Origin: Streptomonospora mangrovi | GTDB lineage: Bacteria; Actinomycetota; Actinomycetes; Streptosporangiales; Streptosporangiaceae | Direction of reading: 5' to 3' | Assembly (NCBI RefSeq): GCF_027604915.1 | Contig: NZ_JAJAQC010000001.1 | Span: 124,001 to 188,000, forward strand | Length of the DNA stretch: 64,000 nucleotides | Part shown: positions 16,707-26,852 of the stretch, piece after piece | Layout of the letters: each line of letters opens with the position of its first letter | Numbering within the stretch: the first letter of the stretch is position 1 | Translations under genes and position numbers: made by a program | The notes under the pieces: model-generated | Told to the model about the DNA's origin: nothing | Databases searched by the model: none | Seen by the model: the letters and a program-made list of their open reading frames with translations, nothing else

Positions 16707-17399
16707 ATGATGGCACCACGGGACAGCGCGGCCACCCGCCGCAAGCTGCTGGAGGCGGGGCGCGCGGAGTTCGCCGAGCACGGGATCGCCGGCGGGCGCA
16801 TCGACCGCATCGCCGAGAGCGCGGGCGTGAACAAGGAGCGCGTCTACGGCCACTTCGGCAGCAAGGAGAAGCTGTTCCAGGCGGTGCTGGAGGCGGTCAA
16901 GGCCGAGCACGCCGCCACCCTGCCCGCGCCCGACGAGGACATCGGCGAGTGGGTGGGCCGGCTGTTCGACTCCCACGCGGCCAACCGCACGATGGTGCGG
17001 CTGATGATGTGGGAGGCGCTGTACTTCGAGGACCGCCCGCTGCCCGACGACACCGCGCGGGCCGACGTCTACGCCACCAAGGTCCTGGCGCTGGCGCGCA
17101 GCGCGGGCGTTGAGCCCGACAGCACGGCGGCCATGATGCTGCTGTGCCTGCTGGGCCTGGGCACCTGGCCGTTCGCGATGCCGCAGATGGCGCGGCTGAT
17201 CATCGGCCCCCGCGCGCTCACCCCGGCCGGCCGGGCGGAGCTGCGCGCCCACGTGGTGGCCATGGCGAGTGCGGCGGTGGCGGGCACGGTGGGCGGCGCC
17301 GCGGGCGCCGGCGCCGCCCCGGCCGCCGCCGAGGAGGCCGAGGGGGTCGGGACGGCACCCGCGAGCGCGCCTGGTTCCAACGAATCAGTTGGCGGGTGA
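16707..17399 (+). CDS. TetR-family regulator
   Basis: A 230-residue repressor-type regulator. The helix-turn-helix is in residues about 10-55 (RRKLLEAGRAEFAEHGIAGGRIDRIAESAGVNKERVYGHFGSKEKLF), and the rest is the variable ligand-binding helical domain with an Ala-rich tail. In-frame ATGs exist at 16695, 16698, 16707 and 16710; 16707 is preferred because it lies 7 bp after the -10 box TATGAT and no Shine-Dalgarno is present. The first two ATGs overlap that box. It most likely represses the divergent MFS gene and itself. Its last codons contain a second copy of the CCAAC-N6-GTTGG motif. Confidence 0.85.
   Translation: MMAPRDSAATRRKLLEAGRAEFAEHGIAGGRIDRIAESAGVNKERVYGHFGSKEKLFQAVLEAVKAEHAATLPAPDEDIGEWVGRLFDSHAANRTMVRLMMWEALYFEDRPLPDDTARADVYATKVLALARSAGVEPDSTAAMMLLCLLGLGTWPFAMPQMARLIIGPRALTPAGRAELRAHVVAMASAAVAGTVGGAAGAGAAPAAAEEAEGVGTAPASAPGSNESVGG
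17377..17392. promoter_or_regulatory. second CCAAC-N6-GTTGG motif at the TetR 3' end
   Basis: CCAAC (17377-17381), GAATCA, GTTGG (17388-17392). Same arms and spacing as the promoter operator at 16655-16670, here overlapping the 3' ends of both the TetR and the oxidoreductase genes. Confidence 0.4.
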
Positions 17400-18479
17400 G
17401 GCGGGGGCCGACCCCACCCGCGCCACCCGGCCGGTGCGGGCGCTGTCCCGCGCCGCCTCGATGACCTCCAGGCCGTGCACCACCTCGTGCGGTTCCACCG
17501 GCACCGGCTCGCCCTCGCCCACCGCGTCGCGCACGGCGGCGTAGAAGGCGGGGTAGGCCCCGCGCTCGCTGGGCACGGCGCGCAGGTCGCCGTCAGTGCC
17601 CAGGCGGCCCCACGCCGTCTCTGGCTCCACGCCCCAGTCGGGGGCGTCGGGCCGCTCGCCGCGCCCCAGGCGGTCCTCCTGCCCGTCGAGCCCGTGGACG
17701 GTGAACGCCGCCCGGTCGCCCAGCACCCGGAAGCGCGGGCCCAACTGGGCGGCGACCGCGCTCATCCACAGGTGGGAGCGCACACCCCCGGCGTGGGTGA
17801 GGGCCAGGAAGGAGTCGTCGTCGGCGGGCGCGCCCCGGCGGGCGTCCAGTTCGGCGTAGACGGCCTCGACCGGCCCGAACAGGTTGACGGCCTGGTCGAT
17901 GAGGTGGGGGCCGAGGTCGTAGAGGATCCCGGCGCCGGTGTCGGGGTCGCCGCTGTCGCGCCAGGTGCCCTTGGCGGCGGGCCGCCACCGCTCGAACCGC
18001 GACTCGAACCGGTGCACCCGGCCCAGCGCGCCCTCGTCGATGAGCTTCCACAGGGTCAGGAAGTCGGAGTCCCAGCGCCGGTTCTGGTAGACGGTCAGCA
18101 CCTGCCCCAGCCCCTCGGCCAGGGCCACCAGCTCGCGCGCCTCGGCGGCCCGCAGCGCGAACGGCTTGTCCACGACCACCGCGAACCCGGCCTCCAGCGC
18201 GGCCCGCGCCAGCGGCGCGTGCGTCTCGTTGGGCGTGGTGACCACCGCGATGTCGATGTCGCCGCCGCGCTTCCACAGCTCCTCGGCCGACCCGACCACC
18301 TCGGTGTGCGGGTAGCGCGACCGCACCGCCGCCGCCCGCTCGGGGTTGCGGGTGACCACGGCCGACAGCCGCAGCCCGGGGGTGGTGTCGATCAGCGGGG
18401 CGTGGAACACCTCGCCGCCCTTGCCGTAGCCGATGACGGCGACGTGCAGTTCTCGTTCAGCGTCGTGCGCAGAGGTCAT
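17385..18479 (-). CDS. Gfo/Idh/MocA-family NAD(P)-dependent oxidoreductase
   Basis: A 364-residue dehydrogenase. The N-terminal Rossmann fold starts at HVAVIGYGKGGEVFHAPLI (about residues 11-29). The family signature VDKPFAL is near 98-105 (the Lys of the EKP-like motif), and DLGPHLIDQAVNLFG is near 197-211 with the catalytic-type His. The C-terminal alpha/beta domain is complete. These enzymes oxidise or reduce sugars, inositols or related polyols. The gene converges on and overlaps the TetR gene by 15 bp, and its transcript is separate from the upstream kinase gene. The exact substrate is not inferable. Confidence 0.85.
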   Translation of the reverse strand: MTSAHDAERELHVAVIGYGKGGEVFHAPLIDTTPGLRLSAVVTRNPERAAAVRSRYPHTEVVGSAEELWKRGGDIDIAVVTTPNETHAPLARAALEAGFAVVVDKPFALRAAEARELVALAEGLGQVLTVYQNRRWDSDFLTLWKLIDEGALGRVHRFESRFERWRPAAKGTWRDSGDPDTGAGILYDLGPHLIDQAVNLFGPVEAVYAELDARRGAPADDDSFLALTHAGGVRSHLWMSAVAAQLGPRFRVLGDRAAFTVHGLDGQEDRLGRGERPDAPDWGVEPETAWGRLGTDGDLRAVPSERGAYPAFYAAVRDAVGEGEPVPVEPHEVVHGLEVIEAARDSARTGRVARVGSAPASPAN

Positions 18480-18545
18480 GCCTCCACCGTAGCCAGCGGC
18501 CGGGGTGCCCCCCGCGCCGCGGCACGCGGCGAGGGCGGCGCCGGG

Positions 18546-20684
18546 CTAGTTCGGGTTCACCCCGGTGGCGTCCACGGTCCACATCTGGAACACGCCGTCG
18601 CCGCCGGCGGCCAGGGCGGTGCCGTCGGGGTGGAACGCCACCGACCGCATGGAGTAGGAGTGGTAGGGCAGCAGCTCCTCGATCCGCTCCTGGCTCCCGG
18701 TGTCCCACACCGCGACACCGGGTCCGGCCGTGGCCAGCATCTCGCCGTTGGGGCTGTAGGCGACCGACCGGACCCCGCCGTCGTGGTGGAGTTCGGCGGT
18801 CTCCTCACCGGCCTCGACGTCCCACAGGCGCACCGCGCCGGCGTGCTCGGTCTCGGTTCCCACGGCGAGCGTGGCGCCGTCAGGGCTGAACGCCAGCGAC
18901 ATGACCTGGTCCTCGTGCTCGAAGGCGGCGGTCTCCTCGCCGCTTTCGACGTCCCACAGGCGGACGACGTCGTCGTTTCCTGCGGTGGCGATGAGGCCCC
19001 CGGCCGGGCTGAACGCCAGTGTGGTCACGTCGACGCCGTTGCCGCGCTCCTCCAGGGTGGCGGTCTCCTCACCGGTCTCGGCGTCCCACAGCTTCGAGGC
19101 GCCGTTGGCGGTGGCCACCAGGGCGCCGTCCGGGCTGTAGGCGATGGCCGTCGCCGAGGTGTCCAGCGTCGCGGCGTCCTCCTCGGATCCGGTGTCCCAC
19201 AGCGCGACGTCCTCGAAGGAGTCGGCCAGGGCGAGCAGGCCGCCGTCCGGGCTGAACGCCACCCCGTTCACCATGCCTTCGCGCTCGACGGTGGTGACGA
19301 GTTCCCCGCTCCGGGCGTCCATCACGTGGAAGCCGGAGTCGCCGTTGACGACCGCCACCGTGCTCCCGTCGGGGTTGTAGGCCACCGAGAGCACTTCGAC
19401 CGAGGGGTCGGGGAGCACGGCCTCGGGCCCCGGCGGGAACGGGACCGGCGTGCCGGCCGCGCCCTCGTCGGGCTCCTCGGTGCCGGACTCGCCGGTGGCG
19501 CCGGGGCCGTCCCCGGTGACCCCTGTTTCACCGAGCAGCAGGGTGGTGCCCCACACCACCGCTGTCGCGACGACGAGCAGCACCGCCATGGCGGCGCCGC
19601 CCAGGATCAGCCACAGCGGCGGGCGCCGGGAGGGTTTGGCGGCCGGGCGCGGCGGCGGGGCGCCGCCGAAGCCCGGGGGCGGGGGCACGGGGTGGTGCGG
19701 CCCCGCCGGGGGCGGGTCGCCGCCTTCGGGCGGACGCGCGGCGGGCGCGCCCTCGGCCGGACCGGCGCCGGAGTCCCGGAGGGCGCCGGGCTCGCCGCCG
19801 GCGGGAGCACGCGCCGCCGCGGCGGCGGCACCGGCGGCAGCGGCGGCCGCGCCGGCCTTCGGCACTTCGCCGGGGGCGTGCAGGACGCCCTCGGCGAACC
19901 GGGCGAGGATCGCGTCGGGGGTGGGCCGCGCGCCGGAGTCGCGGTTCCAGCAGTCGGCGATCAGCCCGCGCGTGAGCGGGTCGACGTCGCCGGGGTCGGG
20001 CGGCGGACCGGAGAGGCGCTGGACGGTCTCGGCCATGGTCTCGGCCTTGAAGGGGTTGGCCCCGGTGGCGGCGAAGGCGAGCACGGTCCCCAGCGAGAAC
20101 ACGTCGGAGGCCGGACCCACGCCGGAGCCGTCGACCTGCTCGGGCGACATGTAGGTCAGGGTGCCCACCACGGCGTCGTGGCCGGTCAGGGTCTCGGCGC
20201 CCAGCGACCGGGCGATGCCGAAGTCGATGATGCGCGGCCCGTCGTGGGTCATGATGACGTTGCCCGGCTTGAGGTCGCGGTGCACCAGCCCGCAGGCGTG
20301 GATCGCCTTGAGCCCTTCGGCCAGCCCGACCGCCAGGACGTGCAGCGCGGGCGCGGTGAGGGGGCCGTCGTCGCGGACGGCCTGGAACAGGCTGGGGCCG
20401 GGGATGTAGGCGGTGGCGACCCAGGGCGGGTCGGCCTCGACGTCGGCGTCCACGACCGGCGCGGTGTGGAACCCGCCCACCCGGCGGGCGGCGTCGACCT
20501 CGCGGGCGAACCGGGCGCGTGCCTGGCCCTGCTGGAGAAGGTCGGGCCGGATCACCTTGACGGCGAGGTGGCGCCCGGACAGGGTGGCGGCGAGGTAGAC
20601 CTGGCCCATGCCGCCCGCGCCCAGGCGGCCCTGTAGCCGGTAGCCGCCGATGCTCGCGGGGTCGGTGGGCTCCAGGGGGAGCAC
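18546..20684 (-). CDS. Ser/Thr protein kinase with C-terminal WD40 repeats
   Basis: A 712-residue Hanks-type membrane kinase. The kinase domain spans about 14-265: glycine loop RLGAGGMGQVY, Lys43, catalytic HRDLKPGN (135-142) and DFG (154-156), followed by GTLTYMSPEQ. A Pro/Ala/Gly linker leads to one membrane segment (PPLWLILGGAAMAVLLVVATAVVWG, about 355-380). A predicted extracellular beta-propeller of WD40-like repeats follows (about 430-705; repeated AFSPDGxxLA...LWD units). The start is GTG at 20684 after GGAGCC. A close but broken paralogue lies at 21252-23374, so this locus has undergone tandem duplication. It probably senses an extracytoplasmic signal through the propeller; the signal and targets are unknown. 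Confidence 0.9.
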   Translation of the reverse strand: MLPLEPTDPASIGGYRLQGRLGAGGMGQVYLAATLSGRHLAVKVIRPDLLQQGQARARFAREVDAARRVGGFHTAPVVDADVEADPPWVATAYIPGPSLFQAVRDDGPLTAPALHVLAVGLAEGLKAIHACGLVHRDLKPGNVIMTHDGPRIIDFGIARSLGAETLTGHDAVVGTLTYMSPEQVDGSGVGPASDVFSLGTVLAFAATGANPFKAETMAETVQRLSGPPPDPGDVDPLTRGLIADCWNRDSGARPTPDAILARFAEGVLHAPGEVPKAGAAAAAAGAAAAAARAPAGGEPGALRDSGAGPAEGAPAARPPEGGDPPPAGPHHPVPPPPGFGGAPPPRPAAKPSRRPPLWLILGGAAMAVLLVVATAVVWGTTLLLGETGVTGDGPGATGESGTEEPDEGAAGTPVPFPPGPEAVLPDPSVEVLSVAYNPDGSTVAVVNGDSGFHVMDARSGELVTTVEREGMVNGVAFSPDGGLLALADSFEDVALWDTGSEEDAATLDTSATAIAYSPDGALVATANGASKLWDAETGEETATLEERGNGVDVTTLAFSPAGGLIATAGNDDVVRLWDVESGEETAAFEHEDQVMSLAFSPDGATLAVGTETEHAGAVRLWDVEAGEETAELHHDGGVRSVAYSPNGEMLATAGPGVAVWDTGSQERIEELLPYHSYSMRSVAFHPDGTALAAGGDGVFQMWTVDATGVNPN

Positions 20685-20957
20685 GCGTCAGGCTCCTTCC
20701 GAGACGCTCGGGGACGGCCCGCGCCCGGCACTTGGAAACAAGGAACCTCAGCGCGGCCGGTCTCAGCCGCCCCTCACCCTAGCCACCCCCCGCCCACCCC
20801 GCACCGCATGTCACCGAACCGCAACAAACCGCGCCGAACCACCCACAGGGCCGGGGCAGCCGACGGCCCGGGTTGGCTTTGGGGGGCGCTGGTACCTCCG
20901 CCGGGGAGGGGCTACTGTCGGTCCGTTGGCGACAATGGCGACGCTGAGGAGTACCCC

Positions 20958-21209
20958 ATGACCGAAGAACGCAGGCGCGACCCGAAGGCATCGACCAGGC
21001 CCGGCGAGGTGGGCTCCCCCACGGAGTTCGACGGCGCGCGCATCAGCCCCGAGAAGATGAGCGCCGCCCGCGACGCCATCGCGCTGGCCAAGAGCGCCGA
21101 CCCGGCGGGGCGCGCTGCGGGCGAGGCGGCGGTGGCCCACCTCAACGACCGGCACCGCCAAGAGCAGGGCGTCGACCGGCAGAACCGGCGGCGCGGTACG
21201 ACCGCCTGA
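20958..21209 (+). CDS. small charged hypothetical protein, 83 aa
   Basis: A hydrophilic, Arg/Asp/Ala-rich 83-residue protein with no membrane segment or recognisable domain. A Shine-Dalgarno-like GAGGAG lies about 8 bp before the ATG at 20958. TACTGT near 20913 could be its -10. It is divergent from the WD40 kinase and precedes the WD40 remnant of the broken kinase. Predicted to be largely helical in the middle (ISPEKMSAARDAIALAKSADPAG). Confidence 0.55.
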   Translation: MTEERRRDPKASTRPGEVGSPTEFDGARISPEKMSAARDAIALAKSADPAGRAAGEAAVAHLNDRHRQEQGVDRQNRRRGTTA

Positions 21210-21251
21210 CCGCCTCCGGGTGGGGCGTCGCGGCGCGGTGGGGCGCGGCGC

Positions 21252-21540
21252 TCAGCCGATCTCCCACAGGCGGGCGGTGCCGTCCGCGTGGCCGGTGGCC
21301 AGGAGGGTGCCGTCCGGGCTGAAGGCCACCTGGTCGATCCGGCCCTCGGCCGGGAACGCGGCGGTCTCCTCCCAGGTCTGGGTGTCCCACAGGCGCGTGG
21401 TGCCGTCGTCGTCGCCGGTGGCCAGGAGGGTGCCGTCGGGGCTGAAGGCCGCCGCCGCCACCGATTGCCCCTCCGGGAGCGAGGCGGTCTCCGCGCCGGT
21501 GTCGGTGTCCCACAGTTGCAAGCCCCCGGTGACCGCGCCG
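21252..21540 (-). pseudogene. WD40 C-terminal remnant of a disrupted Ser/Thr kinase
   Basis: The minus strand encodes the end of a WD40 propeller (GLQLWDTDTGAETASL, AAFSPDGTLLATGDDDGTTRLWD, VAFSPDGTLLATGHADGTARLWEIG, stop). There is no kinase domain, and homology fades near 21540. It fits as the missing C-terminus of the kinase pseudogene whose N-terminal part is at 22496-23374, with the toxin-antitoxin module lying between the two. An ATG in the same frame at 21578 would allow a 108-residue peptide, but this is probably fortuitous. Confidence 0.7.
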
Positions 21541-21655
21541 GACCACCCACAGCGCCGGGGCGGTCGGCCCCAAGCCACTCGCCCCGAAGACGCTCCCGAG
21601 CTGTGTCACAGGGCACCTCCGCCCAGGATCACCGAAAGCCCGGACACCCTGGGCA

Positions 21656-21746
21656 ATGCATCGCTACTTTCAGTGGGGATGCATCCCTCGATCAGTTAAG
21701 GAGCGGAATGTCTCTCCTTCAAGCGGCCGACCCGTGCGGCTACCGT
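21656..21746 (+). promoter_or_regulatory. toxin-antitoxin promoter region with paired ATGCAT sites
   Basis: TTCAAG (21718-21723) and TACCGT (21741-21746) are 17 bp apart, and the latter ends 6 bp before the antitoxin ATG, implying a leaderless mRNA. Two palindromic ATGCAT sites (21656-21661 and 21679-21684), 23 bp apart, lie upstream and could be antitoxin operators. Confidence 0.45.
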
Positions 21747-21752
21747 GGACAC

Positions 21753-22073
21753 ATGGACAAGCACCTGGGCTACGGCAGCCTGTCTTCGCCCGAAGGACAG
21801 TTGACGGTACCTGACGCGGTGCGCCGGAAGCTTCGCCTGGACGATCCGCAGACCGTGGTGGAGTTCGTCGAGCGCGACGGTGAGATCGTCGCGCTTCCCC
21901 GGGTCGCCGTCCATCCCAATGACGTGTGGTTCTGGACCCCTGAGAGCCAGGCCGCCGAGAGGGAGGCGGACGAGGACATCGCCGCCGGGCGCACCACGTC
22001 CTTCGACAGCGAGGACGCTTTTCTGCACCACCTCGACAAGCTCGCGGGCCGCAAGCTGGGCGAGGATCGGTGA
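21753..22073 (+). CDS. AbrB/MazE-type antitoxin
   Basis: A 106-residue protein. Its N-terminal ~50 residues fit a swapped-hairpin AbrB/SpoVT DNA-binding domain (GSLSSPEGQLTVPDAVRRKLRLDDPQTVVEFVERDGEIVALP). The C-terminal helical part (VHPNDVWFWTPESQAAEREADEDI...) would wrap the toxin. The next gene starts inside its stop codon (GTGA), the usual antitoxin-toxin coupling. It should neutralise the downstream RelE-like toxin and repress the shared promoter. A fragment of a second, similar antitoxin lies at 22399. Confidence 0.72.
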   Translation: MDKHLGYGSLSSPEGQLTVPDAVRRKLRLDDPQTVVEFVERDGEIVALPRVAVHPNDVWFWTPESQAAEREADEDIAAGRTTSFDSEDAFLHHLDKLAGRKLGEDR

Positions 22074-22531
22074 AGTTCGAGACCACCAGCACGTTCGACC
22101 GCCAGTTCTCCCGCTTGCCGGAACACCATCAGGATCAGTTCCACCACGCTCTCCGCGACTTCTTCCTGCCCGCGCTGAAAGCGGGCGCCCTGTCGGGCGA
22201 GGCACCATGGCCGACCCGGCTCCGCATCCATCGCCTCCAGGGCCGTGAGGTCTACTCCCTGACGTGGAGTTTCAAGCGTCCGGACGGCCGGGCCACGTTC
22301 CACTTCCGCAAGAACGAGGCAGGCGAACTAATACTCGTCTGGCGGCGAATCGGCGATCACACGATCTACAACGACCCGTGGCCCGCTTCTAGGCCGCCGT
22401 GGTTCATCTCAACGACTCCTGGTTTTGGGAGGAGGACCAGCAGGAGGCGGAGCGGGCAACGGATGCGGAGATCGCGGCCAGAGAGGCGGAGCCGGTGTCG
22501 CCGGTGGCGATCAGGCCGCTGTCGGGGCTGA
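22070..22531 (+). CDS. RelE/ParE-like toxin with abnormal C-terminal extension
   Basis: Residues 1-104 fit a RelE/ParE-type toxin: TFDRQFSRLPEHHQDQFHHALRDF, then RIHRLQGREVYSLTWSFKRPDGRATFHFRKNEAG, then ILVWRRIGDHTIYNDPW near where such proteins usually stop. Such toxins cleave mRNA on the ribosome or block gyrase. The start is GTG at 22070, overlapping the antitoxin stop. The normal end appears lost: the frame continues about 49 more residues of Arg/Ser-rich sequence read out of frame through an antitoxin remnant and the broken kinase, to a stop at 22529. Whether the product is still active is unknown. Confidence 0.65.
   Translation: MKFETTSTFDRQFSRLPEHHQDQFHHALRDFFLPALKAGALSGEAPWPTRLRIHRLQGREVYSLTWSFKRPDGRATFHFRKNEAGELILVWRRIGDHTIYNDPWPASRPPWFISTTPGFGRRTSRRRSGQRMRRSRPERRSRCRRWRSGRCRG
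22399..22495 (+). pseudogene. fragment of a second AbrB-type antitoxin
   Basis: Translation from GTG 22399 gives VVHLNDSWFWEEDQQEAERATDAEIAAREAEPV, which aligns with VAVHPNDVWFWTPESQAAEREADEDIAAG of the intact antitoxin. A stop (TAG, 22390) lies directly upstream and there is no N-terminal DNA-binding half. It looks like the scar of an earlier antitoxin copy or of the insertion event. Confidence 0.6.
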
Positions 22532-23374
22532 ACGCGATCGAGTTCACCGTGTCGTCGTGGCCGGTGAGGGTGGCGACGGGTTGGGGCGGAGTGGGGGATG
22601 GCGGCGGGCGCGGGACGCCGGCTCGGGTCGTGGTTCCAGCAGTCGGTGATCAGCGCGCGCGTGAGCGGGTCGGCGTCGCCGGGGTCGGGCGGCGGGCCGA
22701 CGAGGCGGTGCACGGTCTCGGCCATGGTTGCGCCGTTGAACGGGTTGGCGCCGGTGGCGGCGAAGGCGAGCACGGTCCCCAGCGAGAACACGTCCGAGGC
22801 CGGCCCCACCCGCGAACCGTCGGTCTGCTCGGGCGACATGTAGGGCAGGGTGCCGAACACCGCCTCGCGGGTGGTCAGGCTCTCGGCGTCCAGCGGCCGG
22901 GCGATGCCGAAGTCGATGATGCGCGGGCCGTCGTCGCTGAGGATCACGTTGCCCGGCTTGAGGTCGCGGTGCACCAGCCCGCTGGCGTGCACCGCCTGGA
23001 GCCCTTCGGCCAGACCGACGACCAGGGTGTGCAGGTCGGGCGGGGTGATGGGGCCGTGGGCGCGGACCCGCTGGTGGAGCGTCGGGCCGGGGATGTAGGC
23101 GGTGGCGATCCAGGGCGGCGCGGACTCCAGGTCGGCGTCCACGACCGAGGCCGTGTGGAACCCGCCCACCAGGCGCGCGGCATCGACCTCGCGGGCGAAG
23201 CGGGCGCGGAAGCCCCGGTCCTGGACCAGGCCGGAGCGGATGACCTTGACGGCGACCTGGCGCCCGGAGGCGGTGCGGCCGAGGTAGACCCGGCCCATCC
23301 CGCCCTCGCCCAGGCGGTGGGTACAGGCGGAAGGGGCCGATGCGCGCGGGGTCGGACGGCTCCAGCGGCTCCAC
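22496..23374 (-). pseudogene. broken Ser/Thr kinase gene (frameshift, internal deletion, truncation)
   Basis: Paralogue of the kinase at 18546-20684. The GTG at 23374 starts VEPLEPSDPARIGPFRLY. At 23319-23321 one extra base (GGG for GG on the plus strand) shifts the frame; the correct frame resumes as HRLGEGGMGRVYLG and runs through HRDLKPGN, DFG and GTLPYMSPEQ to RRPAPAAIP near 22620. The linker and membrane segment are deleted there. A single WD40 unit (VATLTGHDDTVNSIAFSPDSGLIATGD) follows in another frame and stops at the antitoxin remnant. The C-terminal WD40 end is probably the piece at 21252-21540. Confidence 0.75.
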
Positions 23375-23582
23375 GCCGGCACCCTCCCTTCCAGGGCGCC
23401 CGCGGCGGCCCGGAGCCCAGCCCGTCCCGCCGCGGCGCGGCGGAGCGCCCTCATCGTAGCCGCGCCGGGTCCGGGCGCCCACCCCGCGTCACCGGATCGC
23501 AACCACCCGCGCGGGCGCCGGAAGCCCCGGCCCCGCAGGGATCCCCCGGCCTCCGGCGCCCCCTGGCGGCTCCCGGACGCAC

Positions 23583-23621
23583 GCGCGGGGCCGCCGGCCC
23601 CCCGGACCGGCGGCCCCGCGC
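23583..23621 (-). terminator. terminator downstream of lon
   Basis: A perfect 15-bp GC inverted repeat (23583-23597 with 23607-23621) lies 25 bp after the lon stop codon. It also faces the broken kinase region. Confidence 0.75.
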
Positions 23622-23645
23622 TTGTTATGCGGGCTGCGGCGCCGC

Positions 23646-26057
<2,412 letters not shown>

Positions 26058-26070
26058 CAGACCCTCCTTG

Positions 26071-26089
26071 TTGAGTCACTAACACTCAA
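26071..26089. promoter_or_regulatory. HAIR element (HspR operator) upstream of lon
   Basis: TTGAGT (26071-26076), 7 nt, ACTCAA (26084-26089) matches the TTGAGT-N7-ACTCAA core of the HspR inverted repeat. It sits 13 bp before the lon start codon, so HspR binding would block initiation or early elongation. Confidence 0.85.
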
Positions 26090-26195
26090 TAAACGAGAGT
26101 CCGGGTTTGTTCCCCGCATCGTGTTCGCCGTGAGCGATGCGGGCGTCGGCCCCGGTCGGCGGCCCCCGTGGTCGGCCCCGCGCGGCCCGCGCGGC

Positions 26196-26852
26196 TCAGC
26201 GCACAAGGCCGGCCCGGTAGGCGATCACCACCAACTGGGCGCGGTCGCGGGCGTGCAGCTTGACCATGGCGCGGCTGACGTGGGTGCGGGCGGTGGCCGG
26301 GCTGACCACCAGCCGCTCGGCGATCTCGGCGTTGGAGAGCCCCTCGCCGACCAGCGCCAGCACCTCCCGCTCCCGCTCGGTCAGCTCGCGCAGCTCCGGG
26401 CGCGGGGTGTCGCGGGGCACGCGCGAGACGAACGTGGAGATCACGCTGCGGGTCACCGAGGGCGACAGCAGCGACTCCCCGGCGGCGGCCAGCCGGATGG
26501 CGCGCAGCAGCTCGGTGGGCTCGCTGTCCTTGATGAGGAACCCGGCGGCGCCGGCGCGCAGCGCGTCGAAGACGTACTCGTCCAGCTCGAAGGTCGTCAG
26601 CACCACCACGCGCGTGGCGGCCAGCCGGTCGTCGGCGGCGATCTCGCGCAGCGCGGCGATGCCGTCCATCACCGGCATGCGCACGTCCATCAGCAGCACG
26701 TCGGGGTGCTCGCGGCGCACCAGCTCGACCGCCTCGCGGCCGTCGGCGGCCTCGCCGACCGCCTCCAGGTCGTCCTCGGCCTCGATCAGCACGCGCAGGC
26801 CCATGCGCACGAGCGCCTGGTCGTCCACGATCCCCACCCGCACGGCCGTCAC
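26196..26852 (-). CDS. NarL/LuxR-type response regulator
   Basis: A 218-residue response regulator. The receiver domain (about 1-125) has the acidic pocket near DDQ (10-12), phospho-Asp in VLLMDVRMP (about 55) and Lys in FLIKDSE (about 106). The C-terminal LuxR helix-turn-helix (about 150-212) reads LTEREREVLALVGEGLSNAEIAERLVVSPATARTHVSRAMVKL. The start is GTG at 26852, overlapping the kinase stop by 4 bp, so the two are co-translated. Cognate partner of the upstream kinase. Targets are not evident. Confidence 0.92.
   Translation of the reverse strand: MTAVRVGIVDDQALVRMGLRVLIEAEDDLEAVGEAADGREAVELVRREHPDVLLMDVRMPVMDGIAALREIAADDRLAATRVVVLTTFELDEYVFDALRAGAAGFLIKDSEPTELLRAIRLAAAGESLLSPSVTRSVISTFVSRVPRDTPRPELRELTEREREVLALVGEGLSNAEIAERLVVSPATARTHVSRAMVKLHARDRAQLVVIAYRAGLVR

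Noticed and set aside
22366-23502. 378-codon minus-strand frame read as an intact kinase
   Set aside because: The first ~60 residues and the last ~85 are out of the true frame; comparison with the intact paralogue shows a frameshift and a deletion, so it is listed as a pseudogene.
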